Of a stretch of 64,000 nt of DNA, positions 22,511 to 34,596 are shown piece after piece. Below the pieces are notes generated by a model that was not told the DNA's origin, searched no databases, and saw only the letters and a list, made by a program, of their open reading frames with translations. This stretch comes from Camellia lanceoleosa (taxonomy: Eukaryota > Streptophyta > Magnoliopsida > Ericales > Theaceae): NCBI GenBank assembly GCA_025200525.1, contig CM045760.1:44411932-44475931 (forward strand). Direction: 5' to 3'. Position 1 is the stretch's first letter. Each line of letters starts with the position of its first letter. Made by a program: the position numbers and the translations under genes.

Positions 22511-22857
22511 GCAATCTGAAACTTTTGTGGGTCATGTGCTTTTAAAATTCTGCTAAGTATTCTTGTCAATTATTTTTATCAGTTAAATATATGTGCAATT
22601 TTGATTGTGGTGGCTGAAACTATGCCTCTTTAAATGTAGAGTGGGAAGTCTGCAGCTATCTATGCTTGTGCAAAAGAACAAGATTTTCTTGTTATTGAGG
22701 TACTGATAAATTGGTGATATCCTTGTTATTGGACCATTTTGCTCATTATCATTTTGAAAATTAAAGGCACATGCAACTTGAGTGATGGCCCTACCATCTG
22801 TCCAACCCACATAGAAACTTCTGAATGCACAATTTATCGTTCAATCAGATGCAATTT

Positions 22858-23376
22858 TCTCTTCCTGAAGTGATTTAAAATCAAGCCTTTTCTTTTTCTT
22901 TCTTCTTGCTTCTAATCCCGAGGTGCAACATTTTATATTGCTCCAAATGTGAATTTCAACTCTCATCTTTAGGTTCATGACAGCTTAAGATTAAGCTTTT
23001 CAATAAAAGTTCCTTCCCCTTGTAAAGAGTCTTGCAAATTGAACATTTATCTGTTATTGTATGTTTAGATAATCCCTGCAATATTGGGATTCTCATATAG
23101 ATTTATTTCATGTTCACCTGGGATTCTCTTCCTGAAGTGATTTAAAATCAAGCCTTTTCTTTTTCTTTCTTCTTGCTTCTAATCATTTTAGTTTGCTCCA
23201 AATGTGAATTTCAACTCTCACCTTTAGGTTCATGACAGCTTAAGATTAAGCTTTTCAATGAAAGTTCCTTCCCCTTGTAAAGAGTCTTGCAAATTGAACA
23301 TTTATCTGTTGTTGTATGTTTAGATAATCCTTGCAATATTGGGATTCTCATATAGATTTATTTCATGTTCACCTGG
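22858..23376. repeat. tandem duplication, period 267 bp, inside the CACTA element
   Basis: The block starting TCTCTTCCTGAAGTGATTTA at 22858 repeats from 23125 to 23376 with only a few differences; a short segment after CTTCTAATC differs. It holds no coding sequence. The high similarity suggests a duplication younger than the captured fragments. Confidence 0.9.
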
Positions 23377-23787
23377 CTAGGGTTTCATTTGTGGGCTTGA
23401 ATTATGGAAACTACAAATTAGTGTTATGTAATTTGAGAATCATTAGTGCAGAGTGGGTTCCTTAGCTAGTTTCTTAGTTTTTCAACAAGGATTATCCAAA
23501 TTTTGATCAGACATCATTCTGCTTAGTTCTCTGGTTTTATTTATCAAATTGGTTTACTTCTTCCAAAGGCTGCATAGTTTATTTGATTTGTGTGATGAAT
23601 AAACATTGGCTATTTCAGTAAGTTTCTTTGCTAGCTGCTACCACATGTGTTTACTGGTTGTCTAGCAGCAATCATGCTTTTTCTATTAACAAACCATCCA
23701 TTTGTCAAATGATGCCTAAAAATATTCAATGCTCATATGAAAGCTTCCATTACATGACCTGAACTCATTGTTTATTTTCTTTGAAAG

Positions 23788-24620
23788 GTGATGCTGCATC
23801 AATTACTTGTTTTATGGGAATAACTTCTTCAGTTTTCTCTTCACTACCAAAGGAAAAGCAGGACTTCATTCTTACTTCCTCTGTAAGTCTTCCAAAAAAC
23901 AAAAAAAATGTAATATTGTCAGTAAAACAAAGATAACTTCGTTTATTCATCTGTCCATTTTACCTGCAACACCTTTGTAGGTCAATACTGCTCTGAATGA
24001 TGAGTTTTCTTCAGTCAGATCTGCTGCTTGTCGTGCCTTTGGTGTCATCACATGTTTTCCACAAATTACTCAGAGGTAATACCGACATATTGTAAACTGT
24101 TGAAATCCGTTTGGTACTTACTGAATAGACAGAAATTTATGAGGAATTTAAATCATATAGTGCAGAGATCCTTGGCAAATTTATCCATGCTGCTGATATT
24201 AACACTCGTGACCCGTTAGTCTTGGTAATATTTCTGGTTTCATCTATATGTGTGTGCAAATGTGAAATTTACCATTCCTGTACATTTTAAGATTTGTATC
24301 TTATGTATGTAAATAATTCCTGTTAATAGGTGCGGATTACAGCGTCTTGGGCTTTAGCAAATATATGTGACTCTCTCTATCATTATAATAATGTTGTTAC
24401 CTTCAAAAGGTGTTTTGTGGGTGAGCTTAAGCTTTATTAGTGTGATTTATCATATATATTTCTTTCATAGAATTGGATTAAGTTATTTGACTATATATTT
24501 CTTTGATGTGTTAGATTTGAAGGTGGCCTCCCATTTAATTGTACTCTTAATTAAGCGTTCCTTGCCACTGACAAAGGACAGTGACAAGGTAAGCACGTTA
24601 AGTTGCCATTTTTTTCTCTC
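23788..24620 (+). pseudogene. captured HEAT/ARM-repeat fragment (HEATR6-like)
   Basis: Separate exon-like stretches read GITSSVFSSLPKEKQDFILT (23820s), NDEFSSVRSAACRAFGVITC (23990s), LGKFIHAADINTRDPLVLV (24165s), VRITASWALANICDSL (24331s) and ASHLIVLLIKRSLPLTKDSD (24525s). The SVRSAACRA and RITASWALANICD words match the ARM-repeat family that includes HEATR6 (recalled). Introns and GT/AG-like borders remain. Function of the parent is poorly known. No start or stop consistent with a full gene is seen. Confidence 0.6.
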
Positions 24621-25651
24621 TTAACATTTAGGTATAATGCTTTGTCACCACAAACCAGAATCGTTTATGAAGTACAATTTGGTTTTACTTTTTACTTCTC
24701 TCTCTAGCATGCACCTGAATGAATTCTATGTAGTGGTCTTCTTTTAGATTTTTAACTTTAAATGTTGTCTCTAATGGTGGTTCAGATGGATGAAAAAATC
24801 TCTATTTTTGTCTTTTTTTTATTGAAATTAACTATTCAAGCTATTGTAGAAAGGGGAGCTGTGGCAGCGTCACTTGAACTACCAAGAAACATGCTGAAAT
24901 TCGTTGACCTATCACATGTGGCCAATAAATTGGATCCACCATCATGAGGGATGCACCTCGCCCACTTGGTGTTCACTCCATCAGCTCTTCACTATGCACG
25001 TTGCCTTTTTGGTGGTTCACTCACCGCATCGAGGTTCAGCTTCACACCCAGAGCTATATGGGCTATATAAAACTTAATATTTGCATATTTATGGCTTAAA
25101 TTTTAAATACTGAGAGATGAGAATTATCTTTTACTGATTTCTGTTTCCAGTATGTTTCGTGGGAGGTCTTTTTATTTGTCTTGATATTTATCATATGTGG
25201 AAGCACTTTTACACACTGATGGTTTTGGAGTCAAGTGGCATATTACCCCACCATCCCTGTTTGAAGAATATTATGGCTTCATGTTGTCCACCGCTGTTGG
25301 ATTTTGTATTCTAATAAAATATTCAAAAAAAAAATTTCATGCTCTTCATGTGTAGGACTATGCATAACACATAGGGTTACAATTCAAATATTACTTGTAA
25401 ATGAATAAATGACATAGAAAGGCAAAATTTCAATAATAGTTAAATTTCATTGACCATTTGAAAGATGTTTCACTATGCAGTCCTTTGATCTTTTTTGGAT
25501 TATCATCTTAATAGTCATGATAATGCAAATTGATGATCGTTGTTTTCTACAGTTTTCTTTTCTGGTAACAAGTTTAAACAAAACTGATAGGGTGAATGTT
25601 GTTTCTATTTGATATTTTAGTGAAAATTTACCCTTTTTTCCAGCTCATTAA
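24621..25651. other. CACTA interior, no fragment identified
   Basis: A plus-strand open stretch at 24762-24947 (VERGAVAASLELPRNMLKF) looks exon-like but I cannot name a parent. The rest is AT-rich, intron-like sequence. Confidence 0.4.
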
Positions 25652-26290
25652 TTGAAAATTTACCTTGTTCTCAGGTGCTTTTACTTAGCTACATCCTACA
25701 GTTTGGCTAGAAAGAGGACAGAAGCATATGCATTGTACTGCCGTGCTCATTCTCTATCTAATGATGCCCTTAAAAAACTTAAAAGTCTGACTACTGCTGA
25801 TGAGGTATATATATTTTGGTTTTGGTTTACTACTTTACTTTGGAGTATATTCATAAAACTGTATAGAACTTATATGCAGCTGCATGAAGTGATGATGTTA
25901 CTGATGTCCTGCGATTGAGACATTGGGAATCCTTCTCTCAAGTTCATATTAGAAAGAACTTTTTTTTTGGCTTTAATTATTCAATTAGTATAATTTGTTG
26001 TGGTTCTTCACTATCATCAATTCATAATTTTCTTAAAGGACCATCAGTTTGCTGAAGCTTATAGACTTTGGCTTAAGATTGGTGACCCAAAAACATGTAG
26101 TAACATGATTTCTCACATTTTCCTCTTTCTTGCTACAGGTAATGATCGAGGAGTTGAAGATGTTATATGATGATGAGGTCTACAATTTGCATAGAACATG
26201 CAATAGGAATCATAGAGGAGGAGAAGGCTCCGAAGAATCTCTTGAAAAAGATCTCTACAATATCATTAACTGGAGCTGATAGTGGAGCTT
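25652..26290 (+). pseudogene. captured fragment of signal recognition particle subunit SRP68
   Basis: One exon at ~25670-25805 reads RCFYLATSYSLARKRTEAYA, LYCRAHSLSNDALKKL before GTATAT. A second at ~26139-26290 reads VMIEELKMLYDD and then, one frame off, ICIEHAIGIIEEEKAPKNLL and ISTISLTGAD with a stop. This matches the C-terminal part of plant SRP68, a scaffold of the ribonucleoprotein that targets ribosomes to the ER (family recalled). A frameshift after YDD and loss of the 5' part make it non-functional. Confidence 0.75.
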
Positions 26291-26604
26291 ACTGTTGATA
26301 TTAAAACAAACTATAATATATATGTTTTTTATTTGCATTGTTGATATTTTTGTTTTGTTTTAGATACAAAAATTTAAGTTCTTGAATATAAAAAATTATT
26401 GGTATTGTTGGAGAATGTTTTATATATTTTTGTAAAGAATATTTGGTTGACAATTGTTACAGGGTACATATGTACGGAAGATTTTGTGAATGTGAATGTG
26501 AATGTGGATGTGTGTGGATGTGGATGTATTTTATTTTAGAAAATATTAATAATTTGTACAGGGAATGAATTAATAAAATATATATTGATTTTATGAAAAT
26601 AATT

Positions 26605-27083
26605 TAATTGCGACAATAACAACCGTTGCTAATGTAATCATCATTTTCTTATATTTTATTAGCAACGGGTTAACCTTTAGCATATACATATTAGTTCAAA
26701 TCTTTAGCGACGGTTTAAACTGTCGCAAATATAGTATTGATTTAATTCTAGTTTTTTGCGACGTTTTAGACCGTCGCTAATAATATTTTTTGCGACGTCA
26801 AATACCGTCTCTAAAAAAGTTTTTGCGACGGCAATCAACATCGTCACTAAAAATGCCGTTTTTTTTCCCTTTTTTGTGTCGGGCGAAACCGTCGCAAAAA
26901 CCATTGATTAGCCGTCGCTACAAGAAAGCGACGGTTTGTAACCGTCGCAAATACTTTTTGTCACGCCCCTTTCCGCCACCCCCCATTTTCCGTCGCTACT
27001 CCGTCGCAAAAAGTCTTTTGCGACGATATATGGACCTTTTGCGACGTTTGACACCGTCGCAAAAAGTCCGATTTTTAGTAGTG
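26605..27083. repeat. right subterminal repeats of the CACTA element
   Basis: At least a dozen TTGCGACGG / CCGTCGCAAA words in both orientations fill this zone (for example near 26715, 26755, 26800, 26890, 26930 and 27000-27065). The density is greater than at the left end. An open frame across the repeats (26790-27431) is an artefact of their period. Confidence 0.8.
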
Positions 27084-27304
27084 AAAGTCACTACTTCAAG
27101 CACAACATTAATATTAACATCACTTCACATATCCCAAGGATCGAGGAAGGGTTCATGCATGAATGCATTTCTACCCGAAGAAGGCCACTATTTTGCTACC
27201 AGATACCTCTCTTGCACAATAGAACACTTACACTGTTTTTCCACTTCAAGACCAATTTTGTTATGCTTCAAAAGTACACTGCTAAATTTTGCACCGGTGG
27301 CCGG

Positions 27305-30300
27305 CACATGCCCTAAAACTAACCATCAAAAGTTGGTAAATAAAAGGAAGAAAGACGTGGGGTTGGAAGACATTCACACATACACGCACACTTATTACAA
27401 CATTTGCCCTCTCGACGGAGAGTCCGAATAATAAGCTAACTAGCTATGCTAATTAAACTAATTATTACAAACCACAACTAATTAACTAACTTAGCTAATT
27501 AATTATTACAACACAAATTAAACTAATTAATTACAAAACATGCAATTAAATACAACTAGCTAGTAAAGCGATAAAATGGCATCGCGGGCAAGGGAGGCAT
27601 GCATGCTCAGTCGCGTCCTCCCGGAAATCCACCGCCTTGCCTCAAGATGCCTCTGTTTGCACACTTCTGTACTTCTAAAAATTATGCCAACTTCCAGAAT
27701 GCTTCTGACCCACCTTAGGAATATGCTGAGGGATGGTCGGCCAAGAGGGGTGGTCATCGACCAAAGTTGATGGCCATCGGCCACTTTTGATAGCCGATCG
27801 GCAGCCTTGGTAGCTGTTTGGCAGCTTTGATGGCTGGTCGGCCACTGCTTCCTGCAATTTCTCCTTTTGCTGCAATAGAGCACAAACAGAGGCATGGCAG
27901 TGTATTTGGAAGGAAATGTGTGTGTAACCACACTCTTTATTATGTCTCAAGCTCAAAGGAGTATAGTGCTCGGCTCTCAAGCCACCAATTACGCATTTCG
28001 ATGCTTGATGGCTAAAGAGTCAAGCTTGCATAATGTTGATGAATGCACAAATAACATATAGGACTTGAGAGGCCTTCGCCCTATCATGCACAATCAAGGG
28101 GGACGGCAACGAAGAAATGAGGCGCGTTTCATCACTTCAAGTATGAAACGCCCCTCGTTTCTCGTGTTTGGATCAACGTCCGATCCAAACACATGCAATG
28201 CATCACACATGCAAATAACATGCTATCTAACAATGTTAGAGTGGCACTCATGAGGTTTCATCATATAAGCAATGCATGCATGGCATGTTTGGAGGCTAAA
28301 GCATCAAAACAAGTAAAGAGCATCATGCAAGAGGCATGCAATACCATACTCAATGGACTTAAACCAACCCCAAACAGACCTCATGCATGCCCAAACAATG
28401 GCCAAAATATGCTGAAACTTAAACACAAGAAGCAAGAAAAGCATGCTCAACTCATGGCTCGCAAGCAAGGCACAAAGCTCAACCCTCAAATGCATTGAAA
28501 GAGTGATAAACATGAGAGTATAACAAGGCTATATGCTCTGAAATTATGTGTTAAATGATGCCATATCACTCAAACAACACAAGTATAGCATGCAAGAGGC
28601 CCTAAAGCACAAGGCTGGTAAAGAGCAATACACAATGAGCATGCAATACTAAGCTTAAACAACTAAACTAGCTCTGGACAGAGCTCAACCATGCCAAAAC
28701 AAAGACCAAAACATGCTGAAGAGGGAGCCCAAATACAAGCATGCATACACATTGGCTTACAAACAAGGCATGAAGACACAAATCTCAAACACATTGAAGG
28801 AGTGGAAAATGTGAGAGTGTGGTAATGAAATATGCTCTGAAATAACATTCCAAATGATGCCAAAACATGCAAATACCTCAAGCCAAGCATGCAAGGTACC
28901 TCAAAACTTAAAGCTATTGAAGGCACTTGCACTATAACTATACAAAGCATGACTCATATGACCAAGACCACTCAAAATAGTCCTAAAGCATGTCAAAAAA
29001 TTATCAAAAATGTGCTGGAATTGAGCCAATACATGCTAAAATAATAGGCTACAACATCAAGCATATTAAGCTAGTAAGCACGATTTGCACTACAAGTACA
29101 AAATGCAAGCAAGAAGTGACCAAACCAGCCAAAATTAGAGTTATATCAGGTCCTAAAATTCACAAAAACATGCTTGAAAATAGCTAACATAAGCCACAAA
29201 AAGATGCTATTTTACAAGGCTAACAAGGCATGGCATGGAGAGACAAAGAGGGAGGCTATCCCCTCCTATTTGGGACCTCAAAACAAGTTTTCTACCATTG
29301 AAATTCCTCTGGAATTCGGTGGTTTTAAGGCCAAAAAGAAATTGTTTGAAAAGCTTGAAAGATAGCTCAAAAGGCCTTACAAGCCAAGGAGCAAAATGGA
29401 GGAAACACCCCCTAGCCAAACAAGGCTCAAACCAACATTTTTAGGAATGAAAAACAGAGGTTTTTGTAGTTCAACACCACCACAAAAACAGCCCCAAAGT
29501 AGTTGAAAACTATGGCAAAGCTAGTATGCAAAACAAGCTAAAAGGGGGGTGAGTGATTACCTTTGAAACACAGCAGCAAAACAGCCACTTTGTTGGCTCA
29601 AATGACCTTCCAACAACCCAAAAATAAGTTCCAAGGGACCTCAGCCCATAGATATGCAACTTTGATGAAGGATGCCTAGGCAAACTAGTTGTGTTTCTCT
29701 ACTTCTATGCACAAAATGGCAAGAGAGAGAGAGACAGAGATTTTGCTCTAAAAATTTTGTAGAGAGAGAGGGAGTTTAGTGAGAGAAGCTCTCAAACTTT
29801 TTAAAATGTTCTCACCCTCTAAAACAATAGATATGGCATCCATATATAGCAAAAAGAGAGCATTTGGTCGAAAATATCTGAGTTAGGATAGCTGGCACAA
29901 GCTGGAAACAACTGGAGGAGAAATATCTTCAAAAATTCTAAGTTTGGGTCACTCTTGGCCGGCCGGCCATCTTTGGGCCCGACTTGCTACTTGTGATGGC
30001 CGACCGGCCATCTCCATGGCCGACTGTGCACATTTGTGGCCGACAGGACATTCTGCTCTGCAAGTTCAACTTCAAACGGGCATAACTCCTTCATATGGAC
30101 TCCTTTTCAGGTCATTCTTGTGTCCAAATTGAAGCCCTGAAAGTAAGCTTTCCAATGGTGGTAGCCTTGCATCAAAATTTCAAGTGTGTTAAGAGATATC
30201 CCTCTTTTAGTGAAGACTGCTCATTTCGACTCAATTGGATTGATGCCTAACTTCAACCAACCATATCTCCCTCATCCGGACTCAACTTTAGGAGATTCTT

Positions 30301-30807
30301 GAGTGAAAAATGAAGCCCCAGAAGTCTTCTTTCCAACGGTGGTGGCCTCATAGCTTAAATCTAGGTGTGTAGATGGATAGGCCTGATTTAGCGAGAGCTA
30401 CTTGACTCTCTCTCAACGATTAATGCCCATCTTTTCCCCCAACTTGGTTTCTTCCCTCTCATCTTCTTTTCTTCAACTCCAAACCCCTAAACAAGATGTT
30501 TTAAAGATTTTTCAAAGAGTTCACCTCTCTTTCATTCATTTCCACTTTGTCCTTGCTCGGTTTACCGAAAAGCGCAACATTTAACGAAATGTGAGCCTCG
30601 GAGCATCGCAGAAACCTTTTTCAAAATATTTTGAAAGAGAGGGTTTTAAGATCTAAAATCTTTTTGGTCCAACAATGGGGTGTGAGGTTTGGATTTGGAG
30701 TTCTCCTTGCCAAAGAAGTTGAACCTTTGCATAGCATAGCCTGCATCACTAAGTAAGCAATCAGCGGCGCCCAAGTCATAAGAGCAGTCAAAAATGGGTT
30801 GTCTATA
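27305..30807 (-). repeat. nested LTR of the same superfamily, missing its U5 end
   Basis: Perfect GCCGG flanks (27300-27304 and 30808-30812) bracket 3.5 kb of LTR-like sequence inside the 3' LTR. The right end reads AAAAATGGGTTGTCTATA, a mutated form of the usual ...GGGGTGTCTACA end. The left end starts CACATGCCCTAAAACTAACC, which in complete relatives lies ~1 kb inside the LTR, so the terminal U5 part is missing. The left half resembles the 47611-55623 LTR and the right part resembles 59971-63639. Confidence 0.7.
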
Positions 30808-32170
30808 GCCGGTAGGTTAGAAGTGATGGCCTGCCGACCACTGTTGCCTAGTTCTTCCTATTATAACAGAGAGCAAACAAAGCAAGAGCAGGGTATTCCC
30901 AAAGGTTGTTAGCATAACTCACCCCTCCTTATAATTAAACAGCTCAAAAGAGTGGCAAAATTTGATTCACAAACCATCAACGAATGCAATTTCATTGCAT
31001 GATGGCTCATGAACCAAAAATGTGCAAGTTCAATTAATGCAACAAAACCACCTCCTTATCATGAATGATCGAGGGAAGTAGTTGACAATAAATATTGAGT
31101 CGTTTGCATCACTCATGAGTATGAAACGACTCGATACTCAAGGGTTCAATTAATGTCCAATTGAACCCAACAAAGTTACTATCTTGTATCATTTTTAGTC
31201 CCCAATTTTATTACTCCATTTTAAATTACCAAGCATTCTTTAGTTCATTAAGTCCAAAAGTGAGTTTAAGTTGCCTAAAGGAGAGAAGTGTCAAATCAAA
31301 AGTCTGCTTAAAGCATGAGAGAGATGTCATGCCATTGATAATGAACCCCTAAAAGGGATTAAACCATTAAGCATGACAACCTCAATCTCAAGCTTAAAAG
31401 AACAATAGGTTTGAAACAACTCTCAAAGAAAAGCCAAGCAAAAGCCAAGAAAGGAGGGAGGTTGTAGAGATGATTAAAGATGATCACAAGTAAGGAAAGC
31501 CATAAATAAACACTATCAACTCAAATAGGATGATGGATAAGGCCTACACCACCAAACCTATGAGGACAATTGCACTACAAACATGCAATACAAAGCTCAA
31601 ATGCAACAAGCAGCTAAAAACAATCCTAAAACAATGCTAAATTAGTCCTAAAACATGTTGGAATTAAGCTAAACATAACTAGAACAATAAGCTAAAACAT
31701 GGAGCATGCTAGGCTAGTAAACAAACACAAGGAGGGAATGCTAACCCTTCCAATTTTGGGACTTCAAAACAACATTTTAGTCACTGAAAAAGCTTTGAAA
31801 ATCAGTGTTTAAAAGTTCAAAAAGAGATGGTGTAAAGATGGGAAACACAAGGATAAAGGTTAGAAGAACAAAGTGGAAAAAGGGTGAACCACCCCTCCAC
31901 CCTTTGAGGCCTTAAACCATAAGTTTCAACCCAAAAATATAGAGTTTATACGGCCCAAAAACAAAGGAAAAACAATAGGAAAAAGAGTAAATAAAGCAAG
32001 AAGAGAAACAAAGCTTTATACCTCTTGAAGAGAAGAACCAATTCTAGGCAACAAATCAAGGCAAACACACCCTCAAGAGCTCAAACTAGGCTCAAAGGTA
32101 CCTTAACTCAAATATGGTGAGGTTTGATTTAGAGTGCATATATAAAAGGTTGCAAAAAAGCTAAGAAATT

Positions 32171-32209
<39 letters not shown>

Positions 32210-32632
32210 TTTTTGCTCTAAAAATTCCAACCTTGAAAATAGAAGGGGAGGCCTCCTATATATAGAAAACCATGCAACTCCCTCAGAAATATCAATACAT
32301 ACACGTATAAGCAGATGTATGCATCTGTGCCAATAGTTGGCACAGCTAGCACAGCTGGTAAAAAAATATCTGCAAAACACACTTGTGGCCGGCAGCCAAA
32401 ATCAATGGCTGGCAGCCTATAAAAGTGGTTGGCAGGCCACAAGAGGTTGCAGGCTTGAAGATCTCTAGTTTTGGTCCAAAAATAAGGCAATAGGTGCGTA
32501 GGGTTTGAAAGGCTTAAAGTTGTGGCATTCTGTTGAGGACTCCGAGCACTCGACAAGCATATACACATTCATCATTGGGTGTGCAAGTGGTGACATCAAA
32601 GTCGTAAGGAAGGTCAAAATAGGGTGTCTACA

Positions 32633-32645
32633 GTTTCCCTTCTTT
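32633..32645 (-). promoter_or_regulatory. polypurine tract of the Ogre/Tat-like element
   Basis: The minus strand reads AAAGAAGGGAAAC directly before TGTAGACACCC, the start of the 3' LTR. A purine tract at this place primes plus-strand DNA synthesis, and it confirms 32632 as the LTR border. Confidence 0.8.
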
Positions 32646-33119
32646 GACAGAACTCGAAGTCATGAGATGATGTGAGTGAATGTCAAAGCCCGAAAATGAC
32701 CCATTTTGACAAGGCCGTAAGACTTAGACAAACAATCAAGACAGAAATAAATGGTTGCACTCGCAGGTTACCTACGTATCCGTTTACAAGGAATCAAACC
32801 AGCATAGTTCTAGGGTAAGATGCAAATGAAAACTCATGATCATGCAAGGTGATGCAATAATCAAACCAGCATATCCGTTTGAAAACTAGACTCACACGCT
32901 TCACGAAGCAGGCTATTTTGAAAACTCATGATCATACAAGGTGATGCAATAAGCAATAACAAGTGCAATAAGCAAGATAAAAATATATGAATGAGTAGTT
33001 TCAAGCTTAAAACCAACACAGGTTCCATGCAAAAAGATCCAAAACACAGTCTAACCAAGCAAAAACGCAAGACGAGGAAAGAAAACACTGCTTAGGGTTA
33101 TGTTTCATGAATCTTGAGA
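32646..33119 (-). other. 3' untranslated region of the Ogre/Tat-like element
   Basis: No ORF of note. It holds CCTACGTATCC with GGAATCA seven bases on (32771-32795), a motif also found at 39770, and a ~33-bp direct repeat (GAAAACTCATGATCATGCAA near 32827 and 32930). Confidence 0.6.
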
Positions 33120-33590
33120 AACTAAGCAATGAAAACTGCTTGGGGTCGCGTTTCAAGTGTCCCGAGATGAAAACCGCTCAAGGTCGCATTTCATGCGTCC
33201 CGAGATAAAAGAAAAATCGCTCAGGGGCATGGTTCATGTGTCCCGAGATAAAACCCGCCCAAGGCTGAGCTTCACGCGTCCTAAGATACAAGAGAAACCG
33301 CTCGGGTTCATGTTTCACGTGTCCCGAGATAAAACACGCCCAGGGCTGCGCTTCACGCGTCCTGAGATAGAAGAAAAATAGCTTGGGCTTGTGTTTCACG
33401 CGTTTCGAGATAAAACATGCCCGGGGCCGTGCTTTACGCGTCCTGAAATAGAAGAAAAACTGCTCAGGCTTGCATTTCAAACGTCCCGAGATAAAACACG
33501 CCCAGAGCTGCACTTCACGCGTTTTGAGATAGAAGAAAAATCACTCGGGCTCGCGTTTCACGCGTTCCGAGATAAAACACGAGGCACAAA
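33120..33590. repeat. 81-bp tandem repeat (two alternating ~40-bp monomers)
   Basis: The words GTCCCGAGATAAAAC and CGTCCTGAGATAGAAGAAAAA alternate; identical words recur 81 bp apart (for example CCCGAGATA at 33242 and 33323). Because 81 is a multiple of three, long open frames exist on both strands, but their sequences are simply periodic. It occupies the same place relative to the LTR as repeats in other Tat elements. Confidence 0.85.
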
Positions 33591-34596
33591 AGAAATGAAC
33601 AAGTGCGATAGATGATGAAGTAAGCGAGTGCGATAGATGCACAAAGTGAATAAGGTTACAAGGCAATATGTTGACAATGCATGTTCCATGCAAAAGAGAT
33701 AACTAATGTACGATGTTAATTGAAAGAATGTTCTATGCAAGAAACAAAAAGCATATTCTATACAAAATTAAAAGCATATTCTATGCAAAATTGAAAGCAT
33801 ATGCTATGTAAGAATCATGACTGATGCAGGACACGCGTGCAACATAAGTATAAAGGCACATTCTATGCAACAAAAGAGAACAAATACATAATTTAAAAAA
33901 ACGAATAAAACCGATATTCGGTGACAACCTTTGATTTACCTCTCGAAGTCTTTGAAACATGTTCAAAAATGATACACCTCGTTCATGTTGGCAAGTGGGG
34001 AACATTGTGTGCCAAAACACGGTTTTGAACTCCCTTAGAATTAATCTGGACCCACCAGTGAACCTTCTATATACTTCTTGGAAAATAGAGACATAAAACA
34101 GCATCATGACATAGAGAAGGGCCACCGGCCACGCGCCGACTACAAGGGAAGAACGCCGGCCACCAATTCAGCTTGCCAACCACCCATGACAGTTTCGGGG
34201 CAATATGGTCTTTTCACGCGTAGGTCTTTAAGTATACCTCCCCATACTTCATTTCCACACACCAATACATCCGAAAACCCTCTCCCTCTCTCTCTAGGTG
34301 TATCTTCTCTCTAGATTTGTGCTTTACACGCATTTTCCAACGCCCCACGCAAACTTTTTTCGTAAAACCCTCTTGATTCTCTACACTTTGAACCGATCAG
34401 ATTTTGATTTTGTCACTTTTTTTGCATTTTCAACACTTTAGGTTTGTTCCCCTCAAGTTTCTCTCGGGTTTCGTGAACTTTCCCAGATTTTGACTTCTTT
34501 TCCTATTTTCTCTCTCCTAGGGTTGACTTTTTCCAAGTTTACCCTATTTTCTCCAATTTTTTTTCACATTTCACATACTTTTCACCCATTTTCCAG
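33591..34596. other. 5' flank and leader of the antisense PMD gene
   Basis: Short repeats of AGCATATTCTATGCAAAATT lie at about 33725-33870. Closer to the gene, a CT-rich stretch (34255-34300) and T/C-rich sequence precede the ATG at 34597, as in plant leaders. No convincing TATA box was found. Confidence 0.4.

Larger units (their letters stand above)
18275..27083. mobile_element. 8.8-kb non-autonomous CACTA (En/Spm) element carrying gene fragments
   Basis: The ends are CACTACTAGAAAAA at 18275 and ...TTTTTAGTAGTG at 27083, the CACTA-superfamily terminus, flanked by a 3-bp duplication AAA (18272-18274 and 27084-27086). The uninterrupted site survives in the other LTR near 57474. Both subterminal zones are packed with short GCGACGG/CCGTCGC repeats, a known feature of these elements. 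No TNPD-type transposase was found. The interior holds plus-strand, intron-containing fragments resembling E2F, PP5, a HEAT-repeat protein and SRP68. It is best described as a gene-capturing (Pack-type) CACTA. Confidence 0.88.
17049..32632 (-). repeat. 3' LTR of the Ogre/Tat-like element, interrupted twice
   Basis: The LTR is in three pieces: 17049-18274, 27087-27304 and 30808-32632, about 3.26 kb in total. They line up in order with the 5' LTR at 56249-59473. For example the block CTTCAAGCACAACATTAATA occurs at ~27096 and ~57484, and the block around CAGAGAGCAAACAAAGCAAG occurs in both. By eye the match is above 90 percent. Interruptions are the CACTA element (TSD AAA) and a related LTR (GCCGG flanks). 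A GA microsatellite lies at about 32174-32206. Confidence 0.88.

Noticed and set aside
26790..27431. 213-codon plus-strand frame at the right end of the CACTA element
   Set aside because: It crosses the subterminal repeats, the TIR and the target duplication into the LTR; it is a chance frame.
33157..33615. Periodic ORFs on both strands that look like a repeat protein (SRDKTRPG...)
   Set aside because: The 81-bp repeat period alone explains the open frames; no start context, domain or neighbour supports a protein.
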